Shown here in pieces: positions 1 through 8,410 of a stretch of DNA of 64,000 bases. Origin of the DNA: an uncultured Nonlabens sp. (GTDB lineage Bacteria; Bacteroidota; Bacteroidia; Flavobacteriales; Flavobacteriaceae). The notes below the pieces were generated by a model, which saw only the letters and a list, made by a program, of their open reading frames with translations, made no database searches and had not been told where the DNA came from. The stretch spans positions 248,001 to 312,000 of the forward strand of contig CANLKV010000001.1 in the NCBI GenBank assembly GCA_947491755.1, read 5' to 3'. The position numbers were made by a program, and so were the translations under genes. Every line of letters starts with the position of its first letter. The stretch's first letter is position 1.

Positions 1-652
1 GCTGGGTTCTTATAGTTAGATCAGGTCTAGCGGCAAATCCTCGTTGTACTTCTTGTAATGTATAAGTAGCGTTTTCTTCACCAGATGCTTGATACCAGAT
101 ACCTTCACTCTCTCCATAAGGTACAACATCGCGTGGCCCAACAGATACAAATTCATCCAGTGCAACACGATCACCATTTGCATCGACAAATTGTAAGATC
201 TTACCACCTTTAGTTTTAACAGCACCATACTCGCCGTTAATAAAGTTTTGCCATTCCCAGGCTTGAGAACCCACAAATATCAAACCACCTATAATGGTAA
301 GTAGTAAATAAAAAGACACTTTTTTACGATTCATTTGGTGTCCTGCATCCACTGCTAGTACCATGGTAACTGACGAACCTATAAGGATAAATGTCATTAA
401 CGCTACATAAAACATGGGGGCATCCACACCATGTAAAAATGGAAAGTGGTTGAACACCTCATCTGCGATAGGCCATTCTTCTATAAATTTGAATCTAGAA
501 AATCCATAAGCTGCAAGAAAACCAGAGAAGGTTAACGCATCAGATAGGATGAAGAACCACATCATCATCTTCCCATAACTAGCTCTTAAAGGCTCTGTGC
601 CGCCGCCCCATTTTTGGCCTTCTGTACCAGTAGCTGCTACTGTCGTATCCAT
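1..652 (-). CDS. ctaE: Cytochrome c oxidase subunit III (larger copy), 3' end outside window
   Basis: Membrane subunit III of a heme-copper terminal oxidase. About 217 codons are visible from the ATG at 652; the gene runs off the left edge, so its C-terminus is missing. The N-terminal part has the family-typical stretch KMMMWFFILSDALTFSGF, followed by further hydrophobic helices and a soluble insert around residues 135-200, as I recall for the longer of the two Bacteroidetes subunit III proteins. It lies 37 bases downstream of the shorter subunit III gene and of heme O synthase, all on the minus strand, so the three are probably one transcript. The family call is firm; the symbol is by analogy with B. 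subtilis. Confidence 0.9.
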   Translation of the reverse strand, partial: MDTTVAATGTEGQKWGGGTEPLRASYGKMMMWFFILSDALTFSGFLAAYGFSRFKFIEEWPIADEVFNHFPFLHGVDAPMFYVALMTFILIGSSVTMVLAVDAGHQMNRKKVSFYLLLTIIGGLIFVGSQAWEWQNFINGEYGAVKTKGGKILQFVDANGDRVALDEFVSVGPRDVVPYGESEGIWYQASGEENATYTLQEVQRGFAARPDLTIRTQ

Positions 653-689
653 ATTTTCTATTTAAATGTAATAAGTGGCAAAAATAGGT

Positions 690-1280
690 CTAAAAAATAT
701 CTTTAGCAAAAACTAAAAACAATAGTAAATAGATCCATAACACATCCACAAAGTGCCAGAACATCGCCCCTAGCTCAAAACCTAACAAACTGTCTTTAGT
801 ATATTTACCTCGTATGGTTTGCACCGTCATTACGGTAAATGAGATTAATCCTGCTACGATATGTGCTAGGTGTGCTACAACGATCACATAGATAAAAGAT
901 GCATTTACATTGCTTGCAGCACCTGTAAAGCGGTAACCCATCTCAATGATCGAATTAAAACCTAAAAACTGCATGATCACAAAGGTTGTACCTAATATAA
1001 AGGTAAGTAAGGTCCATACGAGGGCAGCGTTGCTCTGGCCTTGTTTTATAGACTTTTTTGCGATTACGAGGGTTAAGCTACTCAACAATATGATGCCAGT
1101 TCCATAAAAGAATTCTAAGGGCATATCTATATCTACCCAGTCCCGACGACTGCTACTTACAACATAAGCACTGGTCAAGCCAGCAAACATCATCACAAGA
1201 CTCGCAATAGCAAACCACATCATTTGCTTTTTAGACCTGGCTAATTTTTCTTGTATAGGTAACTCCGTTACATCTGTCAT
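690..1280 (-). CDS. ctaE: Cytochrome c oxidase subunit III (shorter copy)
   Basis: A 196-residue integral membrane protein of the heme-copper oxidase subunit III family, with about five transmembrane segments and the family-like N-terminal SKKQMMWFAIASLVMMFAGL. Subunit III packs against the catalytic subunit I and does not carry redox centres. Its ATG (1280-1278) shares one base with the stop codon of the heme O synthase gene upstream, indicating translational coupling. Two consecutive subunit III genes after heme O synthase are a normal arrangement in Flavobacteria as far as I recall. No missing residues or frame breaks are seen. Confidence 0.9.
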   Translation of the reverse strand: MTDVTELPIQEKLARSKKQMMWFAIASLVMMFAGLTSAYVVSSSRRDWVDIDMPLEFFYGTGIILLSSLTLVIAKKSIKQGQSNAALVWTLLTFILGTTFVIMQFLGFNSIIEMGYRFTGAASNVNASFIYVIVVAHLAHIVAGLISFTVMTVQTIRGKYTKDSLLGFELGAMFWHFVDVLWIYLLLFLVFAKDIF

Positions 1281-2173
1281 TATCGTAAAAATTTATCTAC
1301 CACGTAGATGATCTGTATTAAGGTTATATAACTTACACTTACTAGCATAAGTTTGCGAGCCACTGCATTAGTGCGTTCTCTAAATAATTTTACAGCATAG
1401 TATAAAAACCACAGGCCTAGTAATAACACCACAGCAGCGCTCCATAAGGTTATGTACAAACTGCCTGTCACGCCAAATGCTGGTATCACCGATACCGCGA
1501 TAGTCCATACGGTGTACAGTATAATTTGGATAGCAGTACCGCGATCTGTCGCACCCGTGGGCAGCATCTTAAAACCACCTGCTTTATAGTCGTTTTCTAA
1601 CATCCATCCTATCGCCCAAAAATGTGGAAATTGCCAGAAAAACTGAAGCATGAATAGCGTTCCTGGCTCGATACCAAAACTGCCACTTGCAGCCACCCAA
1701 CCTAGCATGTAAGGAATAGCACCAGGAAAAGCTCCCACAAAGACACACAACGGCGTTCTGGTTTTAAGAGGTGTATAAACAGCGGCGTACAATACAATGC
1801 TAAGCGCCCCAAAAAAAGCAGTAGGCACATTAATTAAGTAAAGAACATAAACTCCAGTAAGAGCCATGACCAGACCATAAATCCACGCATTACTTACAGA
1901 CACCCTACCTGTGGGTATAGGTCTATTCATGGTGCGCTTCATGAGCGCATCTCGATCACGTTCAATTATCTGATTAAAAACATTTGAAGAGCCCACTAAG
2001 AAATAACCCCCTACACACAGGAGCAATACCGTGAGCCAGTCGTACGTATCTGCCCCTAAAAAATAACCCGCTATTGAGGAAAATACCACCACAACAGACA
2101 GGCGCGGTTTTGTGATTTCCACATAGTTTGCCAGTATTCCGGGTGATTTTTCTATTGCCTGTACCTCGCTCAA
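1280..2173 (-). CDS. ctaB: Protoheme IX farnesyltransferase (heme O synthase)
   Basis: Transfers a farnesyl group to heme B to make heme O, the precursor or prosthetic group of the terminal oxidase encoded just downstream. It is a UbiA-family polytopic membrane prenyltransferase of 297 residues. The prenyl-diphosphate-binding motif is clear at residues 67-85 (N67, E71, D73, D75, then RTMNRPIPTGR), and a second conserved region follows near PHFWAIGWMLENDYKAGG. A perfect Bacteroidetes promoter lies 23-53 bases upstream of the ATG. It is the first gene of the minus-strand oxidase operon. Also called cyoE in other species. Confidence 0.95.
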   Translation of the reverse strand: MSEVQAIEKSPGILANYVEITKPRLSVVVVFSSIAGYFLGADTYDWLTVLLLCVGGYFLVGSSNVFNQIIERDRDALMKRTMNRPIPTGRVSVSNAWIYGLVMALTGVYVLYLINVPTAFFGALSIVLYAAVYTPLKTRTPLCVFVGAFPGAIPYMLGWVAASGSFGIEPGTLFMLQFFWQFPHFWAIGWMLENDYKAGGFKMLPTGATDRGTAIQIILYTVWTIAVSVIPAFGVTGSLYITLWSAAVVLLLGLWFLYYAVKLFRERTNAVARKLMLVSVSYITLIQIIYVVDKFLR

Positions 2174-2195
2174 TGATGTCGTTTTTAAGGGTTTG

Positions 2196-2226
2196 CAAAG
2201 ATACCCTACAACGCCTTTGTAGCAAA
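2196..2226 (-). promoter_or_regulatory. Bacteroidetes-type promoter for ctaB
   Basis: On the minus strand TTTG (2226-2223) is followed after exactly 19 bases by TATCTTTG (2203-2196), a perfect match to the Bacteroidetes consensus TTTG, N19, TAnnTTTG. Transcription would start about 15 bases before the ctaB ATG. Confidence 0.8.
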
Positions 2227-2266
2227 GTAATTAACAGCCTTTCAAGAGGTATGTTAAAAGTGTTTC

Positions 2267-2282
2267 CGCTTTCGCGAAAGCG
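2267..2282. repeat. 16-base palindrome, copy 1 (intergenic)
   Basis: Perfect copy of CGCTTTCGCGAAAGCG between the divergent ctaB and icd genes, followed on the right by TACTC, a flank shared with several other copies. Confidence 0.95.
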
Positions 2283-2501
2283 TACTCATAAAACATCGTA
2301 CTGCACCCTACAGACACCCTAAAAATAAACCGCTACAACACATGGACTCGACTGATAATAAGCCTTATAGTATATTTTGCAGTGCGGGATAGCCGCTTTT
2401 GTTTTTACAGATTCATAAAAATAAATTATACATGTCATCTTTAATATAAATTAAAATGTATCTACTAATGGTCTTAAATTTGCCTCAAAATAATTTTACT
2501 T

Positions 2502-3938
2502 ATGGATAAAATAACAGTTGCAAAAGGAAACGGAATAGGCCCAGAAATCATGGACGCTACCCTAAGAGTACTCGATGCCGCAGGAGCCTCACTACAATAC
2601 GACGAGATTGAACTGGGTGAAAGCGTTTATTTATCAGGTAATACTAGTGGTATTACAGATGAAGCATGGGATATAATTAGAAAAAACAAAGTCCTGCTTA
2701 AAGCTCCTATTTCTACACCACAAGGCAAGGGTTATAAAAGCCTTAATGTTACCATGAGAAAGAGTCTGGGGCTATTTTCAAACGTGCGAGTGTGTAAAAG
2801 TTTGGCTCCATTTATAGCTACAAAACATCCAGATATGGATGTTGTGATTATCAGAGAAAATGAAGAGGATCTGTATGCCGGTATTGAACATCAACAAACG
2901 CCAGAGGTAACCCAGTGTCTTAAGTTAATCTCTAGACCAGGTTGCGAGAAGATCATACGCTACGCTTTTGAGTATGCAAAACAATACAATCGTAAGAAGG
3001 TTACTTGTTTTGTAAAAGACAACATTATGAAACTTACCGATGGATTATTCCATCAAGTTTTTGACGAGGTAAAAACAGAATATCCAGAAATAGAAAGCGA
3101 TCACTACATTGTTGATATAGGTGCCGCTCGTATCGCAGACACACCAGAGATTTTTGATGTGGTGGTGATGCCTAACCTTTATGGCGATATCATCAGTGAC
3201 ATCACTGCACAGATATCTGGTTCTGTAGGAATGGTAGGATCTGTCAACGTGGGCAATAGCTGTACTATGTTTGAAGCCATTCATGGATCTGCACCAGACA
3301 TCGCTGGTAAAGGTGTAGCAAATCCATCAGCTTTATTAAATAGTGCTGTGATGATGTTGAATCATTTAGGACAACATGATATTGCAGAAAAGATTGCAAA
3401 TGCATGGCTCAAAACGATGGAAGATGGAGTTCATACTCCTGATATTTTTAATGATGAGACAAGTACTAAAAAAGCATCTACAACTGAATTTACTGATGCC
3501 ATCATAGCAAACCTAGGTCAAGTGCCATCACAACTTGCAAAAGCAGATTTCAGCAAGCACAGACCTATTAAATTACATCAAGCAAAAAGAGCACCTAGAC
3601 CCGAGAAAACTCTGGTAGGTGTTGATTTATTTGCCGACTGGCCAGGAACAAATCCTGCCGAGATTGCAGACAAACTTCAAAAAATGTGTTTTGACGGCAT
3701 TGAGCTCAAAATGATTACCAATCGTGGTGTTATGGTCTGGCCTAAAGGATTTGACGAAACTTTTTGTACAGATCACTGGAGATGTAGATTCCAGCGCAAC
3801 AATAATGAACCGTTGAGCAAGAAAGATGTGGCCATATTATTTGCAAACGCCATAGATCAAGAAGTAGACGTCATCAAGTCAGAAAATTTATATGATTTTG
3901 ATGGTAAGCCTGGATACTCTCTAGGCCAGGGACAGTAA
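2502..3938 (+). CDS. icd: Isocitrate dehydrogenase (NADP-type, long C-terminal form)
   Basis: TCA-cycle enzyme converting isocitrate to 2-oxoglutarate and CO2. The first ~330 residues are the isocitrate/isopropylmalate dehydrogenase fold: GNGIGPEI at 9-16, the substrate-binding region near NVTMRKSLGLFSNVR, IIRENEEDLYAGIE, the metal-binding aspartates in VVVMPNLYGDIISD and the cofactor loop at HGSAPDIAGKGVANP. At 478 residues it is longer than the ~415 of E. coli Icd; the extra ~140-residue C-terminal domain matches the form I recall from CFB and alphaproteobacteria (TIGR02924-like). NADP preference is inferred from the family. A single-gene unit with its own promoter element and terminator. 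Confidence 0.9.
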   Translation: MDKITVAKGNGIGPEIMDATLRVLDAAGASLQYDEIELGESVYLSGNTSGITDEAWDIIRKNKVLLKAPISTPQGKGYKSLNVTMRKSLGLFSNVRVCKSLAPFIATKHPDMDVVIIRENEEDLYAGIEHQQTPEVTQCLKLISRPGCEKIIRYAFEYAKQYNRKKVTCFVKDNIMKLTDGLFHQVFDEVKTEYPEIESDHYIVDIGAARIADTPEIFDVVVMPNLYGDIISDITAQISGSVGMVGSVNVGNSCTMFEAIHGSAPDIAGKGVANPSALLNSAVMMLNHLGQHDIAEKIANAWLKTMEDGVHTPDIFNDETSTKKASTTEFTDAIIANLGQVPSQLAKADFSKHRPIKLHQAKRAPRPEKTLVGVDLFADWPGTNPAEIADKLQKMCFDGIELKMITNRGVMVWPKGFDETFCTDHWRCRFQRNNNEPLSKKDVAILFANAIDQEVDVIKSENLYDFDGKPGYSLGQGQ

Positions 3939-3960
3939 TTCTAACGAAATATTCATATTT

Positions 3961-3996
3961 AAAAGCCCGCTGTGTTTTTCACACAGCGGGCTTTTT
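3961..3996. terminator. Bidirectional terminator between icd and leuS
   Basis: A 15-base-pair stem (3961-3975 with 3981-3995, core GCCCGCTGTG) and a 5-base loop, flanked by an A run on the left and a T run on the right, so it can end transcription from both converging genes. Confidence 0.9.
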
Positions 3997-4023
3997 ATGG
4001 TAAACAATAATTGCAATGTTGAT

Positions 4024-7000
4024 TTATCCTACTACAAAATTTACAATCTTACCTGGTACTATAATGGTTTTACGTACTTGCTTGCCCTGCAGCTGCTCTT
4101 GTACTTTCTCGTGAGCTAGCACCATTTTCTCTAACTCGTCCTTTGAAACGTCTACTGGTAGATCCAGTGTAAATTTCATTTTACCATTAAATGAAATAGG
4201 ATAAGTTTTACTGCTCTCTACAAGGTACTTTTCATCAAAAACTGGGAAAGGTGCCTCACTTATTGACTCGCTATGACCTAGTAACGACCATAATTCCTCT
4301 GCAATATGCGGTGCGTATGGAGATACTAAAATAGCCAGCGGTTCTAATACCTCACGACTGTTGCATTTTTGAGCAGTTAATTCATTAACGGCAATCATAA
4401 AACTACTTACACTGGTATTGAACGAAAAGTTCTCTATATCCTCTCGTACTTTTTTAATGGTTTTGTGCAAGGTTTTCATGCTATCTGGTGCAGCCTTCTC
4501 CTCGCTTATTGAGAATCCAGTCTCATTATGATATAATTTCCACAACTTTTTGATAAAGCCATAAACTCCTGTGATACCAGCAGTATTCCATGGCTTTGCC
4601 TGCTCTAGCGGCCCTAGAAACATCTCGTACAATCGCAAGGTATCTGCTCCATATTGATCACAAATATCATCTGGATTGACCACGTTGTATTTAGACTTGG
4701 ACATTTTTTCTACCTCGCGAGAGACTTTGAATTTACCATCTTCGTTTCGAAAACGAGAATCGGCAAAAATATCTTCCTTATAATGTTGGTAAAAATCTTT
4801 TGAATCTTCGTCCAATTCATTAGATAATGTTACAGCTGAAATTGGACATGTATATTGATTAATTATCAAGTTTACATTTTCAACCTTAAAATCAGTATTT
4901 TCAAAGTTCTCTTTAAAATCTTTGGGATTTAAAATATCCACTAATTGATATTTTTTTCCACCTAATACAGGTATGAAATCTTTTCCTTTAATTTTATCGA
5001 ATGAAATTAATCTACCGTTAAACAAATTAGATGCAATTACATCAAAATCTTCAACTAACTGATCAAAATGTTCTTCGCTCCTTGAAGTCACTTGTATATA
5101 AGCAGAATGAATTTGATGAACAAAAGCACTCTCTCCCAATATCATCCCTTGATTAATCATCTTCTGGAACGGTTCTTTTACGGTGACTTTACCTAAATCG
5201 TGTAACACTTTTACCCAGAATCTACTGTACAACAAGTGACCTGTGGCATGCTCGCTTCCTCCTATATATAGATCTACATTTTGCCAGTATTCTTGTGCTG
5301 CTGCAGAAAACATTTCGTTTTCATTATTAGCATCCATGTATCTAAACATGTACCACGAGCTTCCTGCCCATCCAGGCATGGTATTGAGCTCTAGCGGGTA
5401 GACACAATCACGATTATCATCGTTTGCTACCACTTTGTTTTCTTGCGTGCACCAGCTCCATGTGGTGGCACGACCTAATGGTGGTGCACCGTCTTCCGTA
5501 GGTAAATATTCATCTACCTCTGGCAATTCTAGTGGTAAATGTTTAGGATCAATGATTTGCGGCAATCCATTTTTATAATAAACAGGGAACGGCTCTCCCC
5601 AGTAGCGCTGTCTAGAGAATACCGCATCGCGCAAACGGTAATTAGTTTTTCCTTTGCCAGCACCTACTTCTTCCAGTTTTTCAATCGCCGCTGCCATGGC
5701 ACCTGTTTGATAGCTCATCCCATTAAGGAAATCGCTTTTACAAAGCGGTGTTTTATCTTTGGCTGCATAGGCTTCCTCTGTAACATCAACGCCGTCAAAT
5801 ATGTTCTTGATTGCAGGCATTCCTTCCTTACCTGCAAAATAATTTGCAAACGCATGGTCCCGCTCATCACCACAGGGTACAGCCATTACCGCTCCCGTCC
5901 CATAACCAGCCAGCACATAATCACCTATCCATACCGGTATTTTTTCACCACTTAATGGATGCGAGGCATAGGCTCCTGTAAACACACCAGAAATGGTCTT
6001 AACATCTGCCATGCGCTCTCGTTCTGATCGCGCTGCTGTGGCTTTTTTATAAGCTTCTACCGCTTCTTTTTGGGCGGCAGTTGTGATTTGATCTACCAGC
6101 TCATGTTCTGGTGCTAGTGTCATAAAGGTTACTCCATAAATGGTATCCGGTCTGGTGGTAAATACCGGAATTCTGAATTCTGAATTCTGAATTCTAAATT
6201 CAACGAGCGCACCTACAGATTTCCCTATCCAGTTGCGTTGTATTTCTTTGATCGAGTCTGACCAGTCTAGATCATCCAGATCATTCAACAAACGCTCTGC
6301 ATAAGCGCTTATACGCATCATCCACTGGCGCATCTTTTTACGTACAACTGGGTGGCCACCTCGTTCTGATACACCATTAACAATCTCATCATTTGCTAGT
6401 ACCGTCCCTAGTGCTGGACACCAGTTCACTTCAGTATCTGCGAGAAATGTCAATCTATAATCCAGTAAAATTTCTTGTTGCTCTTGGTCGGTAAAGGCAT
6501 TCCATTCTGCAGCTGTAAATGGTCTCAAATCTTCGTCTGTTGCAGCGTTGATGTTGCTGGTTCCGCTTTCGCGAAAGCGAGATTCTAACAAACTTATAGG
6601 TTGCGCCTTATCTGCATCTTTATCATACCAGCTATTAAATAGCATGATGAAAATTTCTTGCGTGAACTTGTAATAAGATGGATCACTGGTTTTTACCTCA
6701 CGAGACCAGTCAAAGCTGAATCCTAGACGATCCATTTGTTCCCTGTAACGAGCGATATTTGCGCTGGTGGTCACTGCGGGATGCTGTCCTGTTTGAATTG
6801 CATACTGCTCTGCTGGTAACCCAAAGCTATCGTAGCCCATAGGATGTAACACATTAAATCCAGTGTGGCGCTTGTATCTAGAGACGATGTCGCTAGCGAT
6901 GTAACCCAGTGGGTGCCCCACGTGTAATCCAGCGCCACTAGGGTATGGGAACATGTCTAGCGCATAGAATTTAGGCTTGTCAGCGTGATTTTGAGCATGA

Positions 7001-7068
7001 AAAGTGCCTTGTTCTTTCCAGACGTTTTGCCATTTTTTCTCAATTTCTTTGTGGTCGTACAGTAGCAT
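4024..7068 (-). CDS. leuS: Leucyl-tRNA synthetase
   Basis: Class I aminoacyl-tRNA synthetase charging tRNA-Leu. The signature HVGH is at about residues 48-51 and KMSKSK at 788-793; the editing (CP1) domain includes VFTTRPDTIYGVTF and the GTGAVMAVPCGDERD region. At 1014 residues it is longer than most bacterial LeuRS and than the ~920-950 usual in Bacteroidetes. Three oddities contribute: one copy of the 16-base palindrome read as RFRES at 164-168, a 7-base tandem repeat read as EFRIQNSEFRI at about 290-300 before the editing domain, and a long, notably AT-rich insertion at about residues 655-770 just before KMSKSK. It is convergent with icd and divergent from ftsX. A TATTTTTG element (7095-7088) with TTTA 19 bases upstream is a probable promoter. 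Confidence 0.97.
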   Translation of the reverse strand: MLLYDHKEIEKKWQNVWKEQGTFHAQNHADKPKFYALDMFPYPSGAGLHVGHPLGYIASDIVSRYKRHTGFNVLHPMGYDSFGLPAEQYAIQTGQHPAVTTSANIARYREQMDRLGFSFDWSREVKTSDPSYYKFTQEIFIMLFNSWYDKDADKAQPISLLESRFRESGTSNINAATDEDLRPFTAAEWNAFTDQEQQEILLDYRLTFLADTEVNWCPALGTVLANDEIVNGVSERGGHPVVRKKMRQWMMRISAYAERLLNDLDDLDWSDSIKEIQRNWIGKSVGALVEFRIQNSEFRIPVFTTRPDTIYGVTFMTLAPEHELVDQITTAAQKEAVEAYKKATAARSERERMADVKTISGVFTGAYASHPLSGEKIPVWIGDYVLAGYGTGAVMAVPCGDERDHAFANYFAGKEGMPAIKNIFDGVDVTEEAYAAKDKTPLCKSDFLNGMSYQTGAMAAAIEKLEEVGAGKGKTNYRLRDAVFSRQRYWGEPFPVYYKNGLPQIIDPKHLPLELPEVDEYLPTEDGAPPLGRATTWSWCTQENKVVANDDNRDCVYPLELNTMPGWAGSSWYMFRYMDANNENEMFSAAAQEYWQNVDLYIGGSEHATGHLLYSRFWVKVLHDLGKVTVKEPFQKMINQGMILGESAFVHQIHSAYIQVTSRSEEHFDQLVEDFDVIASNLFNGRLISFDKIKGKDFIPVLGGKKYQLVDILNPKDFKENFENTDFKVENVNLIINQYTCPISAVTLSNELDEDSKDFYQHYKEDIFADSRFRNEDGKFKVSREVEKMSKSKYNVVNPDDICDQYGADTLRLYEMFLGPLEQAKPWNTAGITGVYGFIKKLWKLYHNETGFSISEEKAAPDSMKTLHKTIKKVREDIENFSFNTSVSSFMIAVNELTAQKCNSREVLEPLAILVSPYAPHIAEELWSLLGHSESISEAPFPVFDEKYLVESSKTYPISFNGKMKFTLDLPVDVSKDELEKMVLAHEKVQEQLQGKQVRKTIIVPGKIVNFVVG
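6168..6201. repeat. Tandem 7-base repeat (GAATTCT) inside leuS
   Basis: Four GAATTC units separated by single T bases, followed by a degenerate AAATTC unit, giving a 7-base period. Read on the minus strand it gives the heptapeptide period EFRIQNS in leuS. Confidence 0.9.
6564..6579. repeat. 16-base palindrome, copy 2 (in leuS)
   Basis: Perfect copy inside leuS, read in frame as RFRES. The minus-strand 22 bases starting GAATCT plus the palindrome are identical to the copy at 57650 in the DUF2480 gene. Confidence 0.95.
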
Positions 7069-7193
7069 AAATTCAGATTATAAGCCGCAAAAATAGCCTC
7101 TTTACAACAATGATTAAACTTATGACGTTGTAATCCCATCAGGCTGTGTAACTTTATTATTTTTGTTTCCTTAAACAATGGCAACTGCGATTT

Positions 7194-8072
7194 ATGGCAT
7201 CTTCCTCTTCTTATCAAAAACGTAGGCTTTTCAGCTCTTATTTCTGGGTAGTGATCAGCGTATTTTTGGTTCTATTTATGTTGGGTTTGCAAGGCTTTTT
7301 CTTGCTTAATAGTCAGAAACTAGCGGATTACTTCAGGGAACAAGTGCCTATGTCTATTTATTTTAAGGACAGTGCTAAGGAGGTGGATATGCAACAATTA
7401 GAAAAGTCCTTACAAATGGCAGATTATACTAAAAGTGCTGTTTTTGTAAGCAGTGAAGAGGGCGCCCAGAAAACAATAGAAGACCTGGGTGAGGACTTTG
7501 TGGCAAAACTTGACGGATTTAACCCTATACCTAACAGCATTGACGTGCGTCTTAAAGCTAGCTTTGTAGATGACAGCCAGATCCAGCAAATCGCTGATGA
7601 TCTCGCTGCAAAAGATTTTGTACAAGAAGTGAGCTATGATAAACCGCTCGTCTCTTTACTTAACGAGAATATCAAACGCATCAGCTTCTGGATGCTGGTA
7701 GTAAGTGGTGTTTTTATTTTGATTGCCTTTTTATTAATCAACAGCTCCATACGCTTGTCGATTTATGCAAAGAGGTTTACCATCAAAACCATGCAGATGG
7801 TGGGTGCTACAAAAGGCTTTATAAGACTTCCCTTTATCATGACCAGTATTAAACTAGGTTTTATAGGGGCATTGCTGGCATTGATCGCACTGGGCGGTGT
7901 GGTTTATTGGATGGACGGCTATGTACCAGAGCTGGGAATTTTACAAAATTATCAAATGCTTGCTATTTTGTTTGTAGGCGTGCTAATTTTTGGTGTGTTT
8001 ATAAGCTTAATCAGCACCTTTTTTGCAACCACGAGATACTTAAATTTAAGAACAGATCAATTGTATTACTAG
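7194..8072 (+). CDS. ftsX: Cell division protein FtsX
   Basis: Permease-like partner of FtsE that couples the divisome to peptidoglycan hydrolases. The 292-residue protein has a first transmembrane helix at about 18-38, a periplasmic domain (about 40-155), then three helices in the FtsX permease domain (SFWMLVVSGVFILIAFLLI and two later ones). The motif KRFTIKTMQMVGATKGFIRLPF is typical. FtsE is not adjacent, as is common in Bacteroidetes. It begins a plus-strand run with a DUF3098 gene, uppP and truB, an order I recall as conserved in Flavobacteria. A TATTTTTG element at 7158-7165 may be its minus-7 box. Confidence 0.95.
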   Translation: MASSSSYQKRRLFSSYFWVVISVFLVLFMLGLQGFFLLNSQKLADYFREQVPMSIYFKDSAKEVDMQQLEKSLQMADYTKSAVFVSSEEGAQKTIEDLGEDFVAKLDGFNPIPNSIDVRLKASFVDDSQIQQIADDLAAKDFVQEVSYDKPLVSLLNENIKRISFWMLVVSGVFILIAFLLINSSIRLSIYAKRFTIKTMQMVGATKGFIRLPFIMTSIKLGFIGALLALIALGGVVYWMDGYVPELGILQNYQMLAILFVGVLIFGVFISLISTFFATTRYLNLRTDQLYY

Positions 8073-8125
8073 CTTGTACATGTACCTTAACTGGATCATA
8101 AAAGCTATCATGACAACTAAAAATT

Positions 8126-8410
8126 ATGGCAAAATCCAAACAAAAAAATACACCTGCAAAAGAAACAGATCCTGATTATGTGAAGCCCGTGATAGGCTTT
8201 GTATTCAAGAGAAAAAACTATTTATGGATGATTATAGGTCTTGCGGTGATTGCCTTAGGTTTTATATTAATGATAGGTGGCGGCAGTGATGATCCTAATG
8301 TGTTTAATCCAGAGATTTTCTCATGGCGTCGCATACGTCTTGCACCAGCGCTGGTCATCATAGGTTTTGGAATACAGGTATACGCCATATTGCTAGATCC
8401 CAATAAATAA
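8126..8410 (+). CDS. DUF3098 family small membrane protein
   Basis: A 94-residue protein with a charged N-terminal tail (~30 residues) and two hydrophobic helices (about 34-54 and 70-90). This matches DUF3098, a Bacteroidetes family of unknown function found between ftsX and uppP. Its stop codon overlaps the uppP start by one base, implying coupled translation and possibly a role in cell-envelope growth, which is an inference from position only. Confidence 0.8.
   Translation: MAKSKQKNTPAKETDPDYVKPVIGFVFKRKNYLWMIIGLAVIALGFILMIGGGSDDPNVFNPEIFSWRRIRLAPALVIIGFGIQVYAILLDPNK

Larger units (their letters stand above)
2174..2501. other. Divergent intergenic region between ctaB and icd
   Basis: This 328-base gap holds the ctaB promoter (2196-2226, minus strand), one copy of the 16-base palindrome (2267-2282) and a probable minus-7 element for icd, TAAATTTG at 2475-2482, which would give a leader of roughly a dozen bases. 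The remainder (about 2290-2470) is AT-rich and shows no convincing open frame or structured RNA. Confidence 0.6.

Noticed and set aside
16..276. Open frame on the minus strand inside the left-edge gene
   Set aside because: The longer frame on the same strand reads as cytochrome oxidase subunit III up to the window edge; this frame is a shadow.
4743..4756. Another palindrome copy in leuS (GTTTCGAAAACGAGAATCGG region)
   Set aside because: It encodes the similar peptide SRFRNE but only a short core (TTCGAAA) matches; at best a decayed copy, so not counted.
5539..5955. 138-codon plus-strand open frame inside leuS
   Set aside because: Antisense to the strongly conserved LeuRS editing domain and without any recognisable protein features.
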